From contig JAFGWF010000102.1 of assembly GCA_016937295.1 (NCBI GenBank), forward strand, positions 1 to 41,851: DNA of 41,851 nucleotides. Direction: 5' to 3'. Source of the stretch: Bacteroidales bacterium (GTDB lineage Bacteria; Bacteroidota; Bacteroidia; Bacteroidales; UBA1556). Positions 28,868 through 37,936 of this stretch are shown here, in pieces; within the stretch, counting starts at the first letter, position 1, and each line of letters starts with the position of its first letter. The translations under genes were made by a program, and so were the position numbers. The notes under the pieces are model-generated. The model worked only from the letters and a program-made list of their open reading frames with translations, did no database searches and was not told where the DNA came from.

Positions 28868-29555
28868 TTGGAATCCTTCTTCCATAAGCAACAGGATATT
28901 ATTTGAAGATAATCACCTGATAATCATCAACAAATTACCCTCCGAGATTGTGCAAGGTGATAAAACTGGCGACTCTCCCCTTTCGGATGCTGTTAAAAAA
29001 TATCTAGTTTGGAAATATAACAAACCGGGAGAAGCCTTTTTGGGAACTGTTCATCGACTCGATCGTCCGGTAAGCGGGGCATTAGTTTATGCCAAAACCA
29101 GTAAGGCATTAAGTCGGATGAACCAGCAAATTAAGGATGGAGAATTGACAAAAGTCTATCATGCCGTAGTTGCAAAAAGGCCTCCCAAGGATTCGGACGT
29201 TTTAGAGCAATGGCTGATAAAAAACGAAAAACAGAACAAATCTTACGTTTCAAACTCTAAAACTGCCGGAGCAAAATTAGCCAAGCTAAAATACACTCTT
29301 TTAAAATCCATAGATAATTATCATCTTGTTGAAATTGAACTGTTTACCGGACGACACCACCAAATCAGAGTACAACTTTCGGACATCGGATGCGTAATCA
29401 AAGGCGATTTGAAATATGGCGCGCCAAGAAGTAACAAAAATGCTTCAATCTCCCTACATGCAAGGTCTTTATCCTTTTTACATCCTGTTTCCAAACAATC
29501 TGTTTCAATCCTTGCACCATATCCCACGGGTGATATTTGGGAAAAATTTGAATAA
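28848..29555 (+). CDS. RluA-family RNA pseudouridine synthase
   Basis: A 235-residue enzyme with only the catalytic domain; no S4 domain precedes it. [15 protein letters not shown] is the family's first motif. [18 protein letters not shown] carries the catalytic aspartate D72. [21 protein letters not shown] and [13 protein letters not shown] complete the pattern. It isomerises uridine in rRNA or tRNA; the site cannot be told from the sequence. It overlaps panB by 20 bases, which implies coupled translation. Confidence 0.93.
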   Translation: MSANSTDWNPSSISNRILFEDNHLIIINKLPSEIVQGDKTGDSPLSDAVKKYLVWKYNKPGEAFLGTVHRLDRPVSGALVYAKTSKALSRMNQQIKDGELTKVYHAVVAKRPPKDSDVLEQWLIKNEKQNKSYVSNSKTAGAKLAKLKYTLLKSIDNYHLVEIELFTGRHHQIRVQLSDIGCVIKGDLKYGAPRSNKNASISLHARSLSFLHPVSKQSVSILAPYPTGDIWEKFE

Positions 29556-29659
29556 ATATCTGTTAGAAACGAAAAAATCCTATTTTTACAGCTAAGACAT
29601 TAATCATCATCCTTCTTTGTCTTCAAATTCGATTTTTCATTATTTTAATAGACAACACA

Positions 29660-30331
29660 ATGAATATCAAAATTTTACCATTCGCATTACTAGCGCTAAT
29701 CACTTCGCTTCTTATTGCATCCTGCTCAACAACATCACGATTCCAACCGGAGAGTTTTGCCCAAAACAATAAATTCAAAAGAAAAACAACATCAACCTCG
29801 GAATATCCAGCCGGAATTATTGAAAAAAACAAAATAGATTTAGAAAAGGAGCAACAATGCGCCAATAACCCAATTGGTGAATCCTATCAAAATTCTGTAA
29901 ATACCAAAACAGATTCCGATAGCATCCAACAGGAAAAGAATTCTGATATTATCAACAGCGACAGCGCAATTGTAACAAATGAGACACATTTGAAAAAATC
30001 GTTTAAGAAGAAAGAAAAAGAGAAAAATCCCACACAAGACCCACAAACACCTCCAAAAAAGAATTCTTCTGCTTTGCTTGGTTTCTGGCTTTCTATTGCC
30101 GGATTAATCAGTGTAATTCTTCCTTTTGTTGGTTTTTTAGCACCGATTTTATATATTTTAGGATTAATATTTTCAATACGTGGACTTACTCAAATCAACA
30201 GAAGCAAAGAGTATCAGGAAGGCAAAAGTTTAGCAATTGCCGGTATAATAATCAGTTCCATTATGCTATTGCTGGCAATTCTTGCAATAGCTTTTATAAT
30301 ATTAATAATGATGGAAATGTTAGTTATATAG
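29660..30331 (+). CDS. DUF4190-type membrane lipoprotein
   Basis: A 223-residue protein with a lipoprotein signal peptide (LIASC, C22). A low-complexity polar and charged linker rich in N, S, T, K and E follows (about 25-130), and then two membrane segments (about 134-160 and 194-222) separated by GLIFSIRGLTQINRSKEYQEGKSLAIAGI. The last part is the DUF4190 pattern (G-SI-GL, R-G-A-AGI). An outer-membrane lipid anchor combined with inner-membrane-type helices is unusual. Either the cysteine is not lipidated or the protein stays in the inner membrane. Function unknown. Confidence 0.75.
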   Translation: MNIKILPFALLALITSLLIASCSTTSRFQPESFAQNNKFKRKTTSTSEYPAGIIEKNKIDLEKEQQCANNPIGESYQNSVNTKTDSDSIQQEKNSDIINSDSAIVTNETHLKKSFKKKEKEKNPTQDPQTPPKKNSSALLGFWLSIAGLISVILPFVGFLAPILYILGLIFSIRGLTQINRSKEYQEGKSLAIAGIIISSIMLLLAILAIAFIILIMMEMLVI

Positions 30332-30430
30332 TAAAACTGAAAACTAATTACAAATCAACATATATCATCCATTAAATAAATCACCTGACATACAACAAGC
30401 TCAAAACTGATATATTTTTAAAATCATTTC

Positions 30431-30460
30431 TTGGAAATGGAGCAAAAAACTGTACATTTG
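30431..30460 (+). promoter_or_regulatory. sucC promoter
   Basis: TTG (30431-30433), 19 bases, TACATTTG (30453-30460): consensus match, 48 bases before the sucC start. Confidence 0.75.
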
Positions 30461-30508
30461 GCCACGAATTTCAAACATATAAACAATTAAATATAAATCT
30501 TTCAGAAT

Positions 30509-31699
30509 ATGAACTTACACGAATACCAAAGCAAGGAAATCTTGAAAAAGTATGGAGTTTCAGTTCCAATGGGACTGGTTGCATTCACCCCAGAAGAAGC
30601 TTATGAAGCTGCAAAAAAAATCACTGAAGAAACCGGTTTAGAGTATTGGGCAGTCAAAGCACAAATACATGCAGGCGGTCGAGGAAAAGGCGGTGGTGTA
30701 AAAATTGCCAAAACCATTGATCAAGTAAAAGATTATGCAAATCAAATTATTGGAATGCATTTAGTTACACCACAAACCAAAAAAGAAGGTAAATTGGTTA
30801 GAAAGGTTTATATTGAACAAAACATATTTTACGATGGACCATCAGAGCCTGCCGAAATTTACATGAGTGTTTTATTGAATCGTGCTACCGGCAAAAACAT
30901 GATAATGTATTCACCAAGAGGTGGAATGGATATTGAAGCAGTTGCTGAGGAAACACCTGAACTAATTTTCACGGAAGAAATTGACCCTAAAGTAGGTATA
31001 ATGCCATTTCAAACGAGAAAAATAGCTTTTAATTTGGGTTTAAGCGGAAAGGCTTTTAAAGAAATGGGCAAATTTGTTACTGCACTATATAATGCTTATG
31101 TTGGCATTGATGCTTCTCTTTTCGAGATTAATCCGGTTGTAAAAACTAAAGACGACTTAATTTATGCTGCTGATGCTAAAGTAGTTATCGACAATAACGC
31201 ATTATATCGGCATCCAGATATTGCTGCAATGCGCGATATTGATGAAGAAGACCCAATGGAAGTGGAAGCCGGAAAATACGACCTTAACTATGTTAAACTT
31301 GATGGAAATGTTGGTTGCATGGTAAATGGCGCCGGGCTTGCAATGGCCACTATGGATATTATTAAAATGAGCGGTGGCGATCCGGCAAATTTCCTTGACG
31401 TTGGAGGCACAGCAAGTGCTGAAAGGGTTGAACAAGCATTCAGAATTATTCTGAAAGACCCTAACGTTAAAGCGATTTTAGTAAATATATTTGGTGGAAT
31501 TGTCCGTTGCGACCGTGTAGCTAATGGCATCGTTCAAGCATACAAAAACCTTGGCGAAATTGATATTCCAATCATCGTTCGACTTCAAGGAACGAATGCG
31601 GAAGAAGGTAAAGACATTATTGACCAATCCGGTTTGAAAGTGTTTTCAGCAGTAACTCTGACAGATGCTGCAACCCTCGTTAACGACATGGTGATATAG
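30509..31699 (+). CDS. sucC: Succinate-CoA ligase [ADP-forming] subunit beta
   Basis: A 396-residue beta subunit of succinyl-CoA synthetase (TCA cycle, substrate-level phosphorylation). The ATP-grasp N-terminal part begins MNLHEYQSKEILKKYGVSVP and has VKAQIHAGGRGKGGGVK. The C-terminal ligase domain has DGNVGCMVNGAGLAMATMD, FLDVGGTAS and VNIFGGIVRCD, which contact CoA and the alpha-subunit phosphohistidine. sucD does not follow: a terminator and a convergent gene come next, so the alpha subunit must be elsewhere. Confidence 0.97.
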   Translation: MNLHEYQSKEILKKYGVSVPMGLVAFTPEEAYEAAKKITEETGLEYWAVKAQIHAGGRGKGGGVKIAKTIDQVKDYANQIIGMHLVTPQTKKEGKLVRKVYIEQNIFYDGPSEPAEIYMSVLLNRATGKNMIMYSPRGGMDIEAVAEETPELIFTEEIDPKVGIMPFQTRKIAFNLGLSGKAFKEMGKFVTALYNAYVGIDASLFEINPVVKTKDDLIYAADAKVVIDNNALYRHPDIAAMRDIDEEDPMEVEAGKYDLNYVKLDGNVGCMVNGAGLAMATMDIIKMSGGDPANFLDVGGTASAERVEQAFRIILKDPNVKAILVNIFGGIVRCDRVANGIVQAYKNLGEIDIPIIVRLQGTNAEEGKDIIDQSGLKVFSAVTLTDAATLVNDMVI

Positions 31700-31700
31700 C

Positions 31701-31754
31701 TTTTTATCTTTAATAGATAAAAAATAGCCGCTGTAAAATCAGCGGCTTTTTTTT
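31701..31754. terminator. Double hairpin terminator between sucC and lolA
   Basis: An A/T-only nine-pair stem (31701-31709 with 31715-31723) begins one base after the sucC stop. A GC-rich perfect stem follows (31726-31732 with 31741-31747, eight-base loop) with eight T on the plus side and an A-run on the other. It serves sucC and probably the converging lolA operon. Confidence 0.88.
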
Positions 31755-31769
31755 CAGTGTTTAAGTAGT

Positions 31770-32411
31770 TTACCGAAGGTCAACAACCTCAGCATCAGGA
31801 TAATCTTTTGGATTTAAAGAAAAATAATTAGCAGCTAGTTTTAAATTAGTTTCAAATTTCTTTACAATATAAGTATAAGTTGCCCCATCCTTATTAAAAA
31901 TGATTCCTTCAACAACCTGCGATTCCTTAGCGGCAACTTTAAGTCTGATTTTATAGTATGATTTTCCTTCTTGAGGGTATAAATCAATGATATGATAATG
32001 AAGTCCTTTTTCAGTAATCGTCTTTATCAACTTAGTTCTGAAGGATTTATCATAACCGGTTAGGAGTTTACCCGGATTGAAAGCCTCTTGATCTTCAGCC
32101 ACATTTGAGATTTGAATTTCTTCAGCATCAGGATCATACTGCCAAACGGTAACTCCATCACTGATAATCTTCCGCCCCATAAAGTCGAGATTGAATTTAT
32201 TTCCGCTCATCACCACAACTCCATCGAGACTGTCTTTAATTTTATTCTTTTTATCGTCCATTTTATAGGTAAATGCAAACTTCATATTGGAATATGCTTT
32301 TGCCTTTTCGCTTACCTTATTAAGAATTTCCCGAGATTTGGTATCATCAACTTGGGAGAAAGAATTTACGGATATAAAAACACTTAAGAGTGTTAAAAAT
32401 AATAATCGCAT
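31770..32411 (-). CDS. lolA: LolA-like outer-membrane lipoprotein carrier protein
   Basis: A 213-residue exported protein. The signal peptide (about 1-19) ends SFSQ, a usual Bacteroidota cleavage context. The mature part shows the LolA pattern: SNMKFAFTYKMDD near the start, DGVVVMSGNKFNLDFMGRKIISDGVTVWQYDPDAEEIQISN, then a long beta-rich domain. LolA ferries lipoproteins across the periplasm to the outer membrane. It lies 12 bases after ftsK, a common pairing. Distant LolA-like folds exist, so the exact role is inferred. Confidence 0.85.
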   Translation of the reverse strand: MRLLFLTLLSVFISVNSFSQVDDTKSREILNKVSEKAKAYSNMKFAFTYKMDDKKNKIKDSLDGVVVMSGNKFNLDFMGRKIISDGVTVWQYDPDAEEIQISNVAEDQEAFNPGKLLTGYDKSFRTKLIKTITEKGLHYHIIDLYPQEGKSYYKIRLKVAAKESQVVEGIIFNKDGATYTYIVKKFETNLKLAANYFSLNPKDYPDAEVVDLR

Positions 32412-32423
32412 AGTTTAATTGGT

Positions 32424-34931
32424 TTAGTTATCATTTAAGTTTTTCAAAAACTGTTCCAAATAATTAAGATCTGAAATTCGAACTTCGCGCGCTTTGGATC
32501 CTTCAAAAGGCCCAACAATACCGGCAGCTTCTAATTGATCGATAATGCGCCCTGCGCGATTGTAACCTAGTTTCAATTTCCTTTGAATCAGCGAAGTACT
32601 ACCCTGCTGATGCTGAACGATAAGTCGAGCTGCTTCTTCAAACATTTCATCTCTATCATCCATATCAAGGTCTTTTTGTGGAGAATTTTCATCAATATAC
32701 TCTGGCAGCTCCATTGCAGAAGAATAGCCTCTTTGATTGCCAATATAATCGACAATTTCTTCAATTTCTGGAGTATCCACAAAAGCACATTGAATCCTTA
32801 TCAAGTTTCCACCGGTGGAGAATAACATATCACCACGACCTATCAATTGATCGGCTCCGCCAGTGTCGAGAATTGTTCGGCTGTCAATTTTTGAAGTTAC
32901 TCTAAAAGCGATACGTGCCGGAAAATTTGCTTTAATGACTCCGGTAATAATATTCACCGAAGGCCGCTGAGTGGCAATAATCAAATGAATACCAATAGCC
33001 CGAGCTAACTGCGCCAATCGAGCGATGGGGCCTTCCACTTCCTTACCGGCTGTCATTATCAAGTCAGCAAACTCGTCAACAATAAGCACTATATAAGGCA
33101 AATAACGATGTCCATTTTGTGGATTGAGCTGTCGCTGAACAAATTTGACATTATATTCTTTAATCGTGCGCACCTGTGCATCTTTCAATAAGTCGTAACG
33201 ATGATCCATTTCCATACACAATGAATTAAGTGTCGTTACAACGTCGTGAACATCAGTTATGATTGCTTCGGCCTTTTCGGGAAGTTTGGCTAAATAATGT
33301 CGCTCAATTTTCGAATACAACGAAAGCTCCACCTTTTTGGGATCGACCATCACAAATTTGACCTGAGCGGGGTGTTTTTTATATAACAAACTGGTAATTA
33401 CAGCATTAAGCCCAACTGATTTTCCTTGTCCTGTAGCACCTGCCATTAATAAGTGTGGCATCTTTGTCAAATCGAATACAAAAGTTTCATTGGAAATCGT
33501 TTTTCCAATGGCCACCGGAAGTTCGCCTTTAAAAGTTTGAAATTTCTCAGAACTCAAAACCGTTTTCATCGAAACAATTTCCGGTTTTTGATTAGGAACC
33601 TCAATACCGATTGTTCCTCGTCCGGGAATTGGAGCAATAATACGGATACCTAAAGCAGATAAACTCAGCGCTATATCATCTTCCAAATTTCTAATCTTAG
33701 ATATTCGAATGCCTGGAGCAGGAACTATCTCATATAGCGTGATAGTTGGACCAATCGTAGCTTTAATTTTGTCAATTGCAATACTATAATCAGAGAGTGT
33801 TTTTACAATTTTATTCTTGTTAGCTTCTAACTCCTCTTTGTTTATACTTATTTCGTTGCTGGAACCATGGTCATTAAGAAACTCTAAATCCGGAGTCTTA
33901 AAATCGCGCAAATCCTCTAATGGATCGTATTCTGTATCAATAGTATGATGTACTATTTCGTCCGAATCAGGCTTTTCACTATCTGGCTCAACCTGCCCAT
34001 CTCCCTCGGCAATTTCTACTGCAAAACCATCGTTTTCGTCAATTGTATCTGTTTCCGAAACAGAAGTATCCAGTTTAATTTCATGGAATGCGTCTTCCAA
34101 ATCCGGATAACTTTCCTCCTCTATTGCCGATTCGTTGGTAATTTCCATTTCCATAGAATCTGCTATTTTTTCAACGGAATCTTCATCATCAGCCATCAAA
34201 GACTCTAATTCTGAATAACTTAATCCTGTTTCTTCATCTGCAATTTCATCAGTCTTACTTGAAAATAAACTCCTAAGAAGAAAGTGAACATTAAAGCCGA
34301 TAATGAGATAACTTAACAAACTGATTAGCACCAAGATAAAAGTTCCGGATTTTCCTAATAAACCATTGAACCATTGGCTTAATTCAAAACCAACCACACC
34401 ACCTAAGATGGAAATTCTGCCGGTTTGAAAAAAATATCCCAATGAAATGGACAACCACAAAACAAGGAACACACCGTGAGTAAAAAAATATCGCAATCTG
34501 ATTAGAGTAATTCCAGTGAGCCATTTCAGCCCCAGATTGAAGAAAAGCAATAGAAAATAAACCGATGATAAACCGAACCAGTTTTTAATAAACAACGTAC
34601 TAAACGCAGCGCCTAACCTACCTGTCCAATTATTTACGACCAAAGTTTGGTCAAATAAAACTCGTGAAAAACTAATATTTGTAAAAATGTCGTCGCTGGT
34701 GAAACGAAACCAATTGATAAAATAAGACACAAATGCAATCAAAAGATAAAATGAAAATCCAAGAAGGATTAGACCAAACACTCTGGCGAATCTTTCATCC
34801 TTAATCCAATCTAACTTGAGATTAAAGCTACGTTTCTTCGGCGAGCCGTTTGATGACTTCACTTTTTTCACTTTGGGTTCATTTTCAACCCGAAGCGAAT
34901 TTTTTGGCTTTTCTTTAGACTTCGATCCCAT
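32424..34931 (-). CDS. ftsK: DNA translocase FtsK/SpoIIIE
   Basis: An 835-residue septal DNA pump. A basic N-terminal tail (1-45) precedes four membrane segments (about 51-75, 121-140, 155-168, 198-219). An acidic linker (about 225-345) follows, then the alpha/beta motor. Walker A is GATGQGKS (498-505) and Walker B IVLIVDE (614-620). RLAQLARAIGIHLIIATQRP is the sensor region. The gamma winged-helix domain (about 765-830, LIQRKLKLGYNRAGRIIDQLEAAGIVGP) reads polarity sequences and activates XerCD. It is complete and is the middle gene of a three-gene operon. Confidence 0.97.
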   Translation of the reverse strand: MGSKSKEKPKNSLRVENEPKVKKVKSSNGSPKKRSFNLKLDWIKDERFARVFGLILLGFSFYLLIAFVSYFINWFRFTSDDIFTNISFSRVLFDQTLVVNNWTGRLGAAFSTLFIKNWFGLSSVYFLLLFFNLGLKWLTGITLIRLRYFFTHGVFLVLWLSISLGYFFQTGRISILGGVVGFELSQWFNGLLGKSGTFILVLISLLSYLIIGFNVHFLLRSLFSSKTDEIADEETGLSYSELESLMADDEDSVEKIADSMEMEITNESAIEEESYPDLEDAFHEIKLDTSVSETDTIDENDGFAVEIAEGDGQVEPDSEKPDSDEIVHHTIDTEYDPLEDLRDFKTPDLEFLNDHGSSNEISINKEELEANKNKIVKTLSDYSIAIDKIKATIGPTITLYEIVPAPGIRISKIRNLEDDIALSLSALGIRIIAPIPGRGTIGIEVPNQKPEIVSMKTVLSSEKFQTFKGELPVAIGKTISNETFVFDLTKMPHLLMAGATGQGKSVGLNAVITSLLYKKHPAQVKFVMVDPKKVELSLYSKIERHYLAKLPEKAEAIITDVHDVVTTLNSLCMEMDHRYDLLKDAQVRTIKEYNVKFVQRQLNPQNGHRYLPYIVLIVDEFADLIMTAGKEVEGPIARLAQLARAIGIHLIIATQRPSVNIITGVIKANFPARIAFRVTSKIDSRTILDTGGADQLIGRGDMLFSTGGNLIRIQCAFVDTPEIEEIVDYIGNQRGYSSAMELPEYIDENSPQKDLDMDDRDEMFEEAARLIVQHQQGSTSLIQRKLKLGYNRAGRIIDQLEAAGIVGPFEGSKAREVRISDLNYLEQFLKNLNDN

Positions 34932-34945
34932 TAATTATCAGTCGA

Positions 34946-35641
34946 TTAACCACCAAACTCTTTTTGCAACTCTTCTTCGGTGACTACTTTAAAATCCGTT
35001 GGGACAAGGAAATCAGCATCAGAAACACTACCTTTTTTTACTTCAGTAGCAAGATATGACATTATAACCGGACCCTGAACCATTGAAAACTCTAAGAGCA
35101 TTCCGGGAACTTGACTATATATATCATCGTCCTTATTGGTTGTTTCGTCGCCTAATTCGGTGGAATAATAACAATTAAAAACATGTTCTGTTCCTGAACT
35201 ATCTTTGGGAGTTAAGGTAACAACGGCCTTATTGCAAGGATATGTACAAATCATTTTAGTTTCATTAACCAAATCAATGGTTACTTCATAAGGAAACTCG
35301 GTGGTATCTTTTTCTTCGCTCAATTTCTTTTTAACCACGTACTTTTTATCCATATACTCGATTAATTGCAGATGCAAATCGAACTCAGGATTTTGAACTT
35401 CGGTAATAGTAACCGGACCGATAAGCATTTCAGTGGCACTTTTATCACCCATTACTTTTACACGAGTCGATTTTGGCGCATTTGCAATCGAAGCTGGCGT
35501 AATGCCCTCCCCATCATAACTGATTGAATAGGTTATTATTCCTTTCCAAGATTTTTTCTTCTTCGTGGTTGAACTCGTCAAAACACCTACGGTTAATAGC
35601 GAAATAACCAATAATACAAAGAGACTACTTAATTTATTCAT
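34946..35641 (-). CDS. Exported protein of unknown function, first gene of the ftsK operon
   Basis: A 231-residue protein with an N-terminal signal or anchor (about 4-22, LSSLFVLLVISLLTVGVL), a basic TTKKKKSWKG stretch and then a beta-rich part starting GIITYSISYDGEGI. That opening resembles GLPGLI or DUF4412-type Bacteroidota exported proteins, but the assignment is weak. Two cysteines in ICTYPC and one in NCYYS could form a disulfide in the periplasm. It lies 14 bases before ftsK and shares its transcript. Confidence 0.7.
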   Translation of the reverse strand: MNKLSSLFVLLVISLLTVGVLTSSTTKKKKSWKGIITYSISYDGEGITPASIANAPKSTRVKVMGDKSATEMLIGPVTITEVQNPEFDLHLQLIEYMDKKYVVKKKLSEEKDTTEFPYEVTIDLVNETKMICTYPCNKAVVTLTPKDSSGTEHVFNCYYSTELGDETTNKDDDIYSQVPGMLLEFSMVQGPVIMSYLATEVKKGSVSDADFLVPTDFKVVTEEELQKEFGG

Positions 35642-35670
35642 AATTATCCATTTTAAAGTACAATAATCTT

Positions 35671-35678
35671 TAATTTTG
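35671..35678 (+). promoter_or_regulatory. -7 box for the transglutaminase-like gene
   Basis: TAATTTTG matches TAnnTTTG. Its TTTTGC half forms a perfect inverted repeat with GCAAAA of the minus-strand box 15 bases on. No clear upstream TTG box. Confidence 0.55.
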
Positions 35679-35685
35679 CAAACCG

Positions 35686-35693
35686 CAAAAGTA
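35686..35693 (-). promoter_or_regulatory. -7 box for the ftsK operon
   Basis: On the minus strand TACTTTTG matches TAnnTTTG, about 45 bases before the first gene of the ftsK operon. The nearest TTTG (35705-35708) is only 11 bases upstream, too close for the usual spacer. Confidence 0.55.
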
Positions 35694-35741
35694 CCTTTTT
35701 ATTTCAAAGTATAATACCTTTTGAATGATTTTAATAACAAT

Positions 35742-36695
35742 ATGAATGTGAATAAGATAAGATCACAACCTATGGATAATTTCTATTTGAAATCCTCCTC
35801 CAAAGGGATGAAATATTTGTATATTGGTGTCTCTACTTTAATCGCATTAATCATTACCGCACCATTATTTATCATTGTTTATCGGTATTTTCCAAGTCTT
35901 GTCGTCGATTTTGGATTGACCATTCGTATTGATATGCTCCTAAGCTTTATTCTGGTTTTTGTACCAACTTTTACCTTAATCCGCTTCCTAAATAAAAAAT
36001 TTGTAATCAGTTTTGTAATTTTTTTTCTATTTAGCATGACCATTGTTCAACTCTTGGACATTTATTCCTTTAATCAAATAAAAAAATCTTATTTAGATAT
36101 TCTTAACTACGTAGAAACCAATCCGGTAAAAGTTCCCTTTCTATCCGAGCATAAAATGACCATACGAAATGCGGAAAAAATAAAGGAAGCTATTGACTAT
36201 CAAAACACTGAAGTGAGAAACTTTGCCATTGAAGCCTCTCTGAGATACTTTAACGAAGAAGGATATTATGGAAAATATGGCAACATTATCAGATACTTTT
36301 CAGTATTCAAAACCATCAATCAATGGAATTATGTTCCCGATCCAAAAGGGCTTGATTATTTTGCAAAAGCTTCAGAATCCATCAACCATTTAGGAGGCGA
36401 CTGCGACGATCATTCCATTCTGATGGCGGCCTGCATAAAGGCTATCGGTGGCGAAGTCAGGTTAATCCACACCGAAGGCCATTTGTATCCCGAGGTGAAA
36501 ATTGGCTCAGTGGAGAATTTATCAACGATTTTTGACTTGATAAAACGAGATCTTTTTTATAAGGAATCTATGGGTAATCAGATATTTTATCGAGTGGATT
36601 TTGAAAACAATGTTTGGCTTAATTTCGACTACACGGGAAAATATCCCGGAGCAAAATACTTAGACAATAAAATCATTGGAATTTTGAACATATAA
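35742..36695 (+). CDS. Membrane protein with transglutaminase-like domain
   Basis: A 317-residue protein from the ATG at 35742; an in-frame TTG at 35721 would add seven residues but has no support. Three membrane segments (about 24-47, 63-81 and 86-106) precede a soluble part. Within it, HLGGDCDDHSILMAACIKAIGGEVR carries the catalytic-type cysteine C221, EGHLYPEV carries H247, and NVWLNFDYTG a later aspartate. This is the Cys-His-Asp order of the transglutaminase/cysteine-protease fold. Such domains act as peptidases or on peptide cross-links; the substrate is unknown. The next gene starts three bases after its stop. Confidence 0.82.
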   Translation: MNVNKIRSQPMDNFYLKSSSKGMKYLYIGVSTLIALIITAPLFIIVYRYFPSLVVDFGLTIRIDMLLSFILVFVPTFTLIRFLNKKFVISFVIFFLFSMTIVQLLDIYSFNQIKKSYLDILNYVETNPVKVPFLSEHKMTIRNAEKIKEAIDYQNTEVRNFAIEASLRYFNEEGYYGKYGNIIRYFSVFKTINQWNYVPDPKGLDYFAKASESINHLGGDCDDHSILMAACIKAIGGEVRLIHTEGHLYPEVKIGSVENLSTIFDLIKRDLFYKESMGNQIFYRVDFENNVWLNFDYTGKYPGAKYLDNKIIGILNI

Positions 36696-36698
36696 AAC

Positions 36699-37880
36699 AT
36701 GATTAAAGCAACTATTATTCTAAAATCAGGAAAATCAGACTCCTTAGAACGTCGGCATCCTTGGGTATTTTCTGGAGCAATAAAAAAATTTGAAGGAAAT
36801 CCTTCAGAAGGCGACCTGGTTGAAGTGGTTTCCAATAAAAATGAATTTCTTGGTATTGGCCATTACCAAAACGGAAGCATAGCCATAAGAATCTTATCCT
36901 TCGAAAAAACAATTGTTAATAATGACTTCTGGACAAAGAAAATTCAATCCGCTTTCCATTTGCGTAAAAATATAGGGCTGATTGATAATCCGAAAACAAA
37001 CACTTACCGACTAACTTTTGCCGAAGGAGACGGATTGCCCGGACTTGTTGTTGACATTTACAACAAAACCGCTGTTATTCAAGCTCATTCGCTTGGAATG
37101 CACCAAAATCGAAAGGTGATTTCCGAAATAATAAAAGAATCTTTAGGCGCAAGAATCAAAAACATCTATTATAAAGGTGAGGATTCTTTGCCTAAGAATA
37201 ATGAGATTAGCGTAAAAAATGAGTTTCTGTTAGGAAATTTAGCCGAAGATATTGTTTTTGAAAACGGCCTCAAATTCAAAGTCAATTGGGTTGACGGTCA
37301 GAAAACCGGTTTTTTTATCGACCAACGCGAAAACCGTAAGTTAGTTGGAAGGTATGCAAATGAAAAAACCGTGCTTAATACCTATTGCTATACCGGTGGT
37401 TTTTCGGTTTATGCCTTAGCCAACGGAGCAAAACACGTTGATTCTGTGGATAGTTCAAAAAAAGCCATGGAATTAACGGACGTCAATATTGATTTAAATA
37501 ATTTTGGCGCAAATCATCAATCGCACACCAATGATGCCATGGACTTTTTAGCAAACATCGAAAAACCCTACGACCTGATGATTCTCGACCCTCCTGCCTT
37601 TGCAAAACATATCGACGTCAGACACCGAGCAGTAAGTGGTTATAAACGAATCAATTTAATGGCACTTTCAAAAATCGCTTCAGGGGGGATTTTGTTCACG
37701 TTCAGTTGTTCTCAAGTGATTGACCCACGCCTTTTTGAATCCACAATCTTATCGGCTGCAATCATTGCAAAACGAAATGTGCGAGTGCTTCACCACCTTT
37801 CACAACCGGCCGACCACCCTTTTTCAATCTTTCATCCCGAAGGGCGCTACTTGAAAGGCTTAGTTCTTTATGTCGAATAA
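36699..37880 (+). CDS. rlmI: RlmI-type 23S rRNA (cytosine-5-) methyltransferase
   Basis: A 393-residue class I SAM-dependent methyltransferase with an N-terminal PUA domain (about 1-80, RRHPWVFSGAI, EGDLVEVVSNKNEFLGIGHY). The middle part has GDGLPGLVVDIY and KTGFFIDQRENR. The Rossmann domain has LNTYCYTGGFSVYA (227-240, SAM binding), LDPPAF (296-301) and FSCSQ with C337 as candidate catalytic cysteine. This order is that of RlmI, which methylates C1962 of 23S rRNA in E. coli; specificity here is by homology. Probably cotranscribed with the preceding membrane protein. Confidence 0.9.
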   Translation: MIKATIILKSGKSDSLERRHPWVFSGAIKKFEGNPSEGDLVEVVSNKNEFLGIGHYQNGSIAIRILSFEKTIVNNDFWTKKIQSAFHLRKNIGLIDNPKTNTYRLTFAEGDGLPGLVVDIYNKTAVIQAHSLGMHQNRKVISEIIKESLGARIKNIYYKGEDSLPKNNEISVKNEFLLGNLAEDIVFENGLKFKVNWVDGQKTGFFIDQRENRKLVGRYANEKTVLNTYCYTGGFSVYALANGAKHVDSVDSSKKAMELTDVNIDLNNFGANHQSHTNDAMDFLANIEKPYDLMILDPPAFAKHIDVRHRAVSGYKRINLMALSKIASGGILFTFSCSQVIDPRLFESTILSAAIIAKRNVRVLHHLSQPADHPFSIFHPEGRYLKGLVLYVE

Positions 37881-37912
37881 AAAAGGCCAACGGTTAAACC
37901 ATCAGCCTTTCT
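37879..37912. terminator. Possible bidirectional terminator after rlmI
   Basis: A six-pair AAAGGC/GCCTTT stem (37882-37887 with 37905-37910) encloses a 17-base loop that contains a further short GGT/ACC pairing. A-runs and T-rich sequence flank it. It lies between convergent genes. Moderate support only. Confidence 0.5.
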
Positions 37913-37936
37913 CTATGCTTATTTAAAATATATCCT

